In this document: piece after piece, positions 56,288 through 64,000 of the stretch
Numbering within the stretch: the first letter of the stretch is position 1
Layout of the letters: each line of letters begins with the position of its first letter
Assembly: GCA_963575745.1 (NCBI GenBank)
Contig: CAUYUJ010014751.1
Coordinates: 62,001 to 126,000 of the forward strand
Direction of reading: 5' to 3'
DNA from: Prorocentrum cordatum
Taxonomy: Eukaryota > Sar > Dinophyceae > Prorocentrales > Prorocentraceae
Length of the DNA stretch: 64,000 nucleotides
Made by a program: the position numbers and the translations under genes
Notes under the pieces: model-generated
The model's database searches: none
Seen by the model: only the letters and a program-made list of their open reading frames with translations
What the model was told of the DNA's origin: nothing

Positions 56288-59044
56288 TCAGCGCAACAAG
56301 TGCTTGCAGCTCGCGAACTGGTCATCCTTCCCCTTGCCCTTGCCCTTGCTGCCCTTGCCCTTCCCGGCCTTGGGCGACTGGGCGATCTGGTCTGGGAGGA
56401 CTTTCCGAGTCAGTTTGACGAAGCCGTTTTCACCTTTCCATCCGTCCCATTCGATAGGAGCAGACCTGGCCTTGAACATCCGAAAGAACTTCACCTCCAC
56501 CTCAATCCTCTGGGCGGTGCCGAAGTGGGACCACTCGAACGCCATGAAGCGCTTCGCCACGATATAGTCCAAGGTCGTATGCGGATGAAGATCCTTCTTC
56601 GCGGGTTTGACGACAGTTGTAGACCAAGCTGGGCACACGTGATCGCAACTGAGATTCCCAGGGGTCGGGCAAATGAAGAAGTTCATGCCCATCGCCTCGC
56701 AGACGGGGATGCAGCCCTTGGTTGGCACGCGAACAATCGGCCCAGTGAACGTGAGCAATAGATCAGCGGGCACCTGCCCCTTGGCGAAGATCCCAGAAGC
56801 CCCCTCCAGGGAACCGATGGTGTCCGTGCCGCAATCCGCCAGGAACTCTCTCGACGTTTCGTCTTCCTTCTTCAGGTCGGAGGCGCTGGTCCCCATGGCG
56901 CACATCTCTACCATGAAAGAACGGAGACGCGTGCCGAAAGCGAACAAGAGTTGATCAGTCATCTGGACGTCTCCATCCTTATGCAGTGACGTGCGTAATG
57001 CCGCGATGCTCCTGAAGCCGTCGTCCTTGGCCTCATCGTCAGCCTGGATCTTGTCATCGGCCACCTTAGCCTGTCGCGCCGCAAGCGCTGCCCTAGCTGC
57101 CTCAAGCCTTCTGACCTTCACTTCCTCGGGCTCGGCCCCGTCGATCGGCCGCGCGGGCGGCGGCGGCGGCGCGGGCGCCGTCTTCGCCAGAGTCTCCACT
57201 GCGGCTTCAGCAGCTGCGCTCTTCTCGGCCTCGCCGTGGTCGGGCGTCTCGGGCGCGGGAGCTGCTGGGCTGGCAGCGCCGGGAGCAGCGGGCGCGGGAG
57301 CTGACGCGCTGGCAGCGGCCGCGGCAGGCTTGCCGCCAGCGTTGCTGTCGCTGGCATCATCCTTCTTCGCCTTCTTCGCAGCAGGCTGGTCGTCGTCGCT
57401 GGCGTCGCGGCCGCCGACGCCGAATAACTCCATCACCATGGCGTCCACGTGGTCCGTCATCAGATACTCCCTGGCCTGAAGAGTCCAGGCAGCCACGTCA
57501 TCACCCGCGCGTTGCACCCCAGCGTTGATCAGGCCAGTCCACAACTCGCGCCAAGCCAACTCGTCAGCAGCACAGGCATCGGCCGAAGCGAGATCAGTGA
57601 AGAGACTTCCGAGTAGCGGCTGGATGAACACACGTGCGTCCTTGGTCGTGACGCGGTTGCTGCCTGTGGCGAGCGCCTTGAACGTCTCAAGCATCCAAAG
57701 GGCCCTCGAGGCTGCGACCTTCTCGACCTGGCCGAAGTTCTCGAAGAGGCCGTTGGATACCTCCTGCACGCTCATTTGGGATCCCCCCGGGGTGCTGGCA
57801 ATGTAAGTGGTCACCATGCGCGCTGCAATGACGGCATCTTCGTCGTAGGCCTTGAACACGTGTTTCATCAGAGTCTGCAAGAGGGCGGGCCAAGAGATCT
57901 TGGTGCAAAGGTCAATCTTCGTCTTCGCCCAATTCCCGACAGACTGCATCAGGCCCTGAAATTTCGCGCTCAGATCTGGCGAGAGCGCGGGCGGATTCAG
58001 CTCGATGAATTTCATGAGGCGCATCACGCGGGACAAGCTGAGAAACCTGTTGAGGCGATCCTTCTGCGAGTCTGTTGGCGATGAGGAATTCCCGACGGCC
58101 CTGTTGGCGCCGTCGTCCTTCGCGTCCAGAAGTTTCGTAATCTTCTCGGCCACCTTGTCTGGGCTTAGCGAATCCAAATCCTCGCCGCAAGCGTCGCTGA
58201 GGAGTCGCAAGTTCGATTTGACCATGTCAGCCTTGATCTGCTTGCGAGCTAGGCTCCACGTCTTGACTGTCTTGCCATTCAGCGTCACGGAGGCATCCCA
58301 CAGGAGCGCCAGGGATTGGCGAATGGCCCTGCGCTGACTCGCAATCAAGGTTTCATTGTTGGCAGACCCGCTCTCCATCAATACAGTAGCTGGGCTGGTG
58401 ATGCATTGGACCATGTCGTGGAGCCACAGCTTCGGCGTTCCATTCGTCATAGTAGAGTGCTTCAAAGACTCTTCCTCTGCAGCCTGAAGATGGGCAGTGC
58501 CCGCAGATCCTTTCTTCGGGGGCCTCGCCGACGCAGAGGATTTCTTGCGATACACGACGCTGCCGCCCATGGGGCAGAACATCCAGCCGATGCAAGGCAT
58601 TGACTTCTGGTCCTTCAAGATCCACTTGGCCTCGGGGTCCACCTGCGTGATCCGACAAAACCCTCAGACTCCCCTCTAACTCCCCACCCCCACCTTGCCC
58701 CCGACCCATCCCCCAGCCCCCTCGCCAATCCTTTGTTTCCCCGTTCCCTGGTTTGGCTTCGCTCGTTCGCTTGCTGTTCGTGCGTTTGCTTGCTTGCTTG
58801 CTTCCTGCTCCCTTGCTTTGTTTTGCGTGCTGGACGCGGCCCCCGCCCTGGCCCGGGCGCCACGCCGCGCCTCGCGGCGGCCGCGACGCGGGCTGCCCGG
58901 GCGCAGGACGCGCCGTCCGCCCTCGCGGAGGAGCAGGAGGAAGGGCAGGGATACGAAAGGAGGATGGGGGAGGTGGAGGGGGGCCAGGAGGGGGGAGAAG
59001 AGAAGGAGGGGGGAGAAGAGGCGAGGCAGCAAGGGAGGGAGCAA

Positions 59045-59105
<61 letters not shown>

Positions 59106-59115
59106 CCAGCCAGCC

Positions 59116-59177
<62 letters not shown>

Positions 59178-61161
59178 AGAGACAGAAGAGGAGACAGACA
59201 GAGAGACAGAGAGACAAAGTGAAGAGAGAGATAGAGAGAGACACACGCAGAGATAAACACGAGAGAGCGAAAGATATATAATATCTCGGAAGAGCGACAA
59301 ATCTGGATTTGGGAAATACGCGGGAGGGGAGGAGGAGTGGCGGAGGAGGGAAGGAGGAGGACGGCGACGACGACGAAGAGGACGACGAGGAGGGGGACGA
59401 GGAGGAAGAGGAGGGGGGCGCCTCTTGGTCAGCTTGTATGTTTGATTTGCGTTTTGGGGGGAGCTTGGATTTTGCGACGTAGATCGGCAGCAAGAGGGAG
59501 TAGCTGCAGGAGGCGAGAGGAGGAGGGGGAGGAGGAGGAGGAGCAGCAGCAGCAGCAGTAGGAGATATGATCTCGCAATTCCCTCAACCACCTCGCCCTC
59601 GGCTGGGTTGAGCGGAGCAGTGAATTTCAACGCCTCCGCAAAAATGAGATTGAGCATGCCCATGTCGACCGTATTCGTGAAGGTCTCGTTATACACCGCC
59701 AGCTTGATAGCGTGAGCGTGGTTCATGGCCCAGTGCGTAGTGAAGCCAGCTCTCCCGAAGTCGCCATGGTCTTCCATGAGGGAGACCACGTTCTCGAAGA
59801 AGCCCGTTGAAAACAACTGGTTCGCCGTGGTCTTCATGTTGTCGTAGGTCTCCCACTTGCCAAAGAAGTCTTTGTACCTTTTGGCGCGGCTGCGGGGGGG
59901 TGAGAAGCAAACAGAGCGCGCCCACGAAAGGACAAGGGGCTCTCTTCCAAAGATCCCCCCCGTCCTCCTAGGCCCCCGCCGCCGGCCCCGGGCCCTCCTT
60001 ACTTCGGTCCTTCGTTGCGAGATCTCGAGAATCTCGGGGGCCCGTTGAAGGCCCTAGGGAAGTCGGGGAGGGCAGAGGTAGATAAAGGGGGATGGGGCAC
60101 GGACGAGCAGAAGGAAGGGGAGAGAGAAGAGATGTGGATCCCGCTCGCCGCTCAAGGATGAAGCCCTCGAAGCGCTTCGCGTAGGTGTACGGGCCTCGGA
60201 GGCCAGCCACCGCCGCCGCCGGGGGGCCGGGAGGGTTTGAGAAAGGCGAAGGAGGTGAAGGGCGGGGGCTGGAGAAGAGAGGCGGGGTGGGCGGGGGCGG
60301 AGAAGGAGGGGCAGGGAGGGGGAGAGGAGGTGGCTAGAGATCCCGAAAAGTTGCATGCCCGAAGTGATCCAAAAATGGTGGCTACGCCACTTCCTCCATT
60401 GGGGGATTTTGTCACTCGGTTCTTCTACGGCCAAACTGGGGCCTCATCATGAGGGGGAGGAAGGGGGAAGAGGAGGAGGGGGAGGAGGAGGAGGAGGAGC
60501 AGGAAGAGGAGGAGGAGGAGGAGGCCCCGCCTTGCTTTGGGCAGCCGTTCACGGTGATGCCGTTCTGGCGGCAGTACGCCCCCCACTCCTTCTGCGACGA
60601 CATCGCCTCGCGGTAGCACTCGCCGAGGGTGGTCTCCTGTCCGCCGTGGAAGCGGTTGTGAACGTTCCTGATCCAGAAGACCTCTTCGTCTGTGACAGTC
60701 GTGTCGAGAATGATGGTGTTATCGACGCCGTTCTCAAGGATGTCCACACAATTCGGGTTATCAGGCTGCGTCGCGATCGCAAGATACATCGCCTCGAAGA
60801 GGGTGCCTCCTCCGATCGCCCAAAACTCATTTTTCACAGAGCTACCAGTGGGCGTCAAAACGATGGTGCCTCTCACGTCATTCATCAGACCGTCAGTCAA
60901 GATCCTATCGCGATATTTGATGACTGTCTCCTTGACGCCCCTATTGTTGAGACGGTGCCTGGTGACAAGCTTGTGGGCTCGGTCTTTGTCATCATCGCTG
61001 AAGAGCTTCACTGTGACTCGGCGCCGAGCGTTGCGCACCGCCAGAACGTGGGACCAGCGCTTGCCAAGAGACATCGTGGCGACGTCTGGGGAAGCACCGG
61101 TCGAGGACGAGGCCGCGGGCGGTTGGCTGTCGGAACTGGCTTCGGAACTGGGGCTGGACAT
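56288..61161 (-). CDS. unrecognised four-exon gene (1109-residue model)
   Basis: Exons on the minus strand: 61161-60531, 60194-60149, 59889-59592 and 58642-56288 (stop). Splicing keeps one frame throughout: CAAG|GC...GAG|GCCCG, GAGCG|GC...GCAG|C and GGCGAG|GT...CGCAG|GTGG, i.e. two GC-AG introns and one GT-AG. Exon 1 starts MSSPSSEASSDSQPP and has KRWSHVLAVRNARRRVTVKL and FWAIGGGTLFEAMYLA; exon 3 has NMKTTANQLFSTGFFENVVS and GFTTHWAMNHAHAIKLAVYN; exon 4 opens VDPEAKWILKDQKSMPC, has a long helical middle, a bipartite-like basic patch (AAKKAKK), an Ala/Pro linker, and ends with a KGKGSKGKGKGKDD tail. No known family recognised. Introns carry GGA, GA and GACA repeats. A methyltransferase gene lies upstream on the same strand. 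The start ATG is the first in the frame I trust; an exon farther upstream is possible. Confidence 0.75.
59047..59235. repeat. GA and GACA microsatellite (intron 3)
   Basis: GA repeats to 59080, then GACA/GCCA units to about 59180, then mixed GAGACA. Lies wholly within the third intron of the gene at 56288-61161. Confidence 0.95.
60425..60528. repeat. GGA microsatellite (intron 1)
   Basis: Begins just inside the donor of intron 1. Open frame through it adds a false polySer tail to exon 1. Confidence 0.9.
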
Positions 61162-62084
61162 GGCGCTGACTCCGCTGTGGCGTTGGCGCTGGGCGTCCTG
61201 GAATTGTGAGCTGTTCGACTAATGCGCTCGAACCAAAAACAACGGGGTTATCGCCAAGCTTTCACTGGAATTCTGACCTCAGAATTCTGGTGATTTTCTG
61301 CAGACATCGCGACCCCAGAGCAACCAGCATCATCCCGGCCTGCGTCTTCACCTTCAGGGTCGCACTTCAGGGTCGGCGGCACTGGCCGCAAGGCCTTCGC
61401 AATAAGCTCGAACCAAAAACAACAGGAGAGAGGAAGGAAGGGGCAATCGTGGATGGGGGGATGCTCTTCAATTTCAGCTCGCCGTGCTCTGCCCCAACTA
61501 CCTCTTGTACCAGCAGGCCCCTGGGCGGCCCATGTCAAACGTGCGCCTCCAGCACGCCAGAGTGTTTCTGAGGATGTTCTCCTCCTCCTCCTCCTCCTCT
61601 TTCTCCTCCTCCTCCTCCTCCTCCTCCTCTTTCTCCTTCTCCTCCTCCTCCTCCTCCTCATCTTCCCTCTCTTGCATTTGATCCCCCTCAGTCGTTCTTA
61701 TCGCCCTCATGGGTTGGACGTAGCAGACCGCCCGATCGATCTCGCAGAGTGATCAGACGCCCGCGGGGGGAAATCCAGGCAATTTTCATTCAGGCAACTC
61801 CAGGCCATTTTGACTCAGGAAACTCCAGGCAATTTTCACTCAGGCACCTCCAGGCACTTCTCGCTCGCCCCGCTGCAGAGGCCTCGTGGGCTCCATCCTT
61901 AATAAACGCTTTGCCCTGCCCCCAACCGTCCCACTCCTCCTCCCCAATCCTTCCTCCTCGCACTGTCCTCCTCGCCCGCCTCCTTCAAGCCGCCTCTGTG
62001 TCAGACCGAGCAAGTGATATGTGCCCGTTGTACCAGCGCGTTCTGAGGCGAAGAAGGAATCTGCGTGATCGAGCCGCAGCCGAG
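61162..62084. other. intergenic region between the two right-hand genes
   Basis: TCC block at 61577-61670, and a 24-bp tandem repeat at about 61773-61862 with CAGGCAACTCCAGGC-type units. Contains the 3' end of the methyltransferase transcript and the upstream region of the four-exon gene. No promoter motif identified. Confidence 0.5.
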
Positions 62085-63602
62085 CTACAACTCGAGCTGC
62101 CGCTTGCACGAGCGCCTCTTTGAGGCCTCTTGCTCGCTACGAAACTCTGCTGAGATAAGGCGGCCATGCAAGCCTTGCAAAATGCGCGAGCCCGTGAGTG
62201 CGCTAGCGGCGGCTGCGGCGGCAACGTCATGCTTAAAGGCACTGGCCCACGTCAGGAACCAGATCAGGCTGAGCCCAACAGAAGGAATGCTCATGCCATC
62301 TCCAGCCTGCTCGAAGACGTAGGCTCGACTCCTGGGCGGGAGCCCGAAATCGGCTCTTTCAAACACGAAGCTTGTTTGTTCTCCAAATTGTGAGAGTGAA
62401 GGGTAAGCCACATATGCGTTTGCGCACAGAGTCTCGCGCGGACACAGCCACCGGCCATGCGTGCAACTGTAGCACGGGAAATTCTTTTTGATCAGACAAT
62501 GCAAAGGTTTCTTGTCCTTGTTGCCAGAAGCTCTGTGGTCTGGGTTCTGGGTAAGCGAAACGGCGCCCATGCTATAGCCAAGCTGGTTGTACGCTCTAAG
62601 GACCATCTGCTCGTCCTCGGTGAGTAAATCGTGGAAACACGCTGAGCTGCGAGGCCTCCGGGTGGCGATCGCCCAATCCCATTCGGCTTTGACCTCTGAT
62701 TGAGGCGCTAGCTCGAACAAGACTTTCCAATCGCAGTTGCCTAATGTCCGGTGGAACTGCTGAACAAAACTATCTCCCCACGGCACGGGCCAAGGAGGTG
62801 CGTGCGATGCATTCAGCACGCGTCTGTGGACCATCCACGTATACCGCCTAGTTCGCTCGGCAAGCTGCCCAAGAGAGCTTGCATTCACCACGCAACTAAA
62901 AGAGATGTAATGTTCACCGAGGAGGCGATCTAACAACTCATGGTCGAATTCGGGAGTGTTCTCATGTAGTATCACCGTCTCCATCAGCTTCAAGCGGTGG
63001 AACGCCCACACGAGGAATCCCAACAGCGTTGGTCCGGTGGCTCGAGCTCGCTGTCCCATGGAAGACCACGCCACGCAGGGCGTTCCAGCAACGTGAATAT
63101 CGCAGGCGCGGGCCTCACACCACGAACGGCTGAGCACGCAAAATGCGCGACCAGTGATCAATTTCGAGTGGCCCTTCATGAATATTGACTCGGCAGCTTC
63201 ATACGACATCAAAGGAACGCGCTCCCTCAGGTCTTGCTGGTAACCGATCGCCAAGAAATCTGTGATGTCGCTGTAAATGTGATCGGGTCGATCGGGGAGC
63301 ATTGCCAGTTCGTACCTGGATTCGTCGAGCCACTCACATGCCCACGCGTGTTGCACACGTGAGCTGCCACCGAAGAAGAAGTCACATGCCTTACATATGG
63401 CGTGCATGGCGTTCTCGGCACCGCCAGTGCCACTATATGCTGTTGACATTGACAACCCGCAGCGAACCGAATCACGAACCCGATCTAAAGACCCAGCGCC
63501 CAGCCAATGATTCAGAATGGCGAAGTTGTGTTCGACCCACCTGTAAACGTGGCTAACTGAATCCACTTCGGTCAACAGGACTGGCTCCCTGACGAATGCC
63601 AT
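62085..63602 (-). CDS. DNA (cytosine-5)-methyltransferase
   Basis: 505 codons from the ATG at 63602 (510 if the TTG at 63617 is counted, as in the residue numbers here). Motifs in order: I, STAYSGTGGAENA (58-70); acidic residue in CEWLDES (about 95); SDITDF (116-121); IV, DIHVAGTPCVAWSSMGQR with P180-C181; VI, ILHENTPEF with E219-N220; VIII, AERTRRYTW (253-261); IX-like, HGRWLCPRETL (387-397); X-like, GDGMSIPSVGLSLIWF (439-454). This is the full C5-methyltransferase set including the catalytic Cys, ENV-Glu equivalent and RxR. It methylates cytosine in DNA; target sequence unknown. No chromatin-reading domain, so it is a short, bacterial-like or dinoflagellate-type enzyme. Intronless here. The upstream region is a minisatellite. 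Confidence 0.9.
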   Translation of the reverse strand: MAFVREPVLLTEVDSVSHVYRWVEHNFAILNHWLGAGSLDRVRDSVRCGLSMSTAYSGTGGAENAMHAICKACDFFFGGSSRVQHAWACEWLDESRYELAMLPDRPDHIYSDITDFLAIGYQQDLRERVPLMSYEAAESIFMKGHSKLITGRAFCVLSRSWCEARACDIHVAGTPCVAWSSMGQRARATGPTLLGFLVWAFHRLKLMETVILHENTPEFDHELLDRLLGEHYISFSCVVNASSLGQLAERTRRYTWMVHRRVLNASHAPPWPVPWGDSFVQQFHRTLGNCDWKVLFELAPQSEVKAEWDWAIATRRPRSSACFHDLLTEDEQMVLRAYNQLGYSMGAVSLTQNPDHRASGNKDKKPLHCLIKKNFPCYSCTHGRWLCPRETLCANAYVAYPSLSQFGEQTSFVFERADFGLPPRSRAYVFEQAGDGMSIPSVGLSLIWFLTWASAFKHDVAAAAAASALTGSRILQGLHGRLISAEFRSEQEASKRRSCKRQLEL

Positions 63603-63660
63603 ATCGTGCAGATCCAACGTGAGCCGAGATGCTGACGGACATCGGGTGCGTCATATGATG

Positions 63661-64000
63661 GCACCCGAAGGGTTTGGGGAGTGGCGCCGGGGGCAATCCC
63701 CGAAGGGTCTGGCGGTGGACTCGGGGACCATCCCCGAAGAGTCTGGAGGGGCTTCGGGGACCATCCCCGAAGAGCCTGGGGGGGTGGCTTCGGGAACCAT
63801 CCCCGAAGGGCGTGGGGGGATGCTTCGGGGGCCATCCCCGAAGGGCCTGGGGGGCTTCGGGGACCATCCCCGAAGGCCTGGGGGGCTCGGGGGCCATCCC
63901 CGAAGGGTATGACGGCTTCGGGGGCCATCCCCGAAGAGCCTGGGGGGGTGGCTTCGGGGGCCATCCCCGAAGGTCGTGGGGGAGGTGCTTCGGGGGCCAT
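63661..64000. repeat. CCATCCCCGAAG minisatellite, runs off the window
   Basis: About ten units of roughly 33 bp, core CTTCGGGGGCCATCCCCGAAG, itself a near palindrome. Lies directly upstream of the methyltransferase gene. Confidence 0.9.

Overview
The window looks like nuclear DNA of a dinoflagellate (inference). The support is high GC, kilobase-scale trinucleotide microsatellites inside introns and intergenic DNA, GC-AG as well as GT-AG introns, cytosine-5 methyltransferase genes, and copia-type and tyrosine-recombinase retrotransposons. No prokaryotic operon signals, tRNA, rRNA or CRISPR array were recognised. Two 100-base N runs (10329-10428 and 43525-43624) mark scaffold gaps.

Layout. 1-4585 holds dispersed repeats, TCC microsatellites, an inverted minisatellite, a terminal-exon fragment and a decayed coiled-coil gene. 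5285-10328 is a long minus-strand copia polyprotein cut by the first gap. 10429-12968 has two foldback elements and repeats. 12969-19713 is a tyrosine-recombinase retrotransposon on the minus strand with split direct repeats (A1, ORFs, B1, A2, B2), four serial ORFs, RT, RNase H, tyrosine recombinase and a cytosine-methyltransferase-like domain; its pol frames are broken. 19714-26700 is mostly repeats. 26785-27713 is a minus-strand gene fragment whose exon is split by a 162-bp MITE with a 10-bp target duplication. 28128-32333 is a tandem segmental duplication, each copy followed by a 101-bp satellite array. 32334-42500 carries foldback elements, MITE relatives and a 1.1-kb purine tract. 42518-44830 is an AGT/ACT microsatellite. 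44831-56287 is almost gene-free apart from one exon pair and several repeat families.

The best host-type genes are at the right end, both on the minus strand: an unrecognised four-exon gene (56288-61161, 1109 residues in my model) and, upstream of it, a complete-looking DNA cytosine-5 methyltransferase (62085-63602). Most other open frames are simple-sequence translations and were not annotated. The main items of interest are the methyltransferase-bearing retroelement, its stop-start ORF overlaps, and two MITE insertions whose target sites can be read directly.
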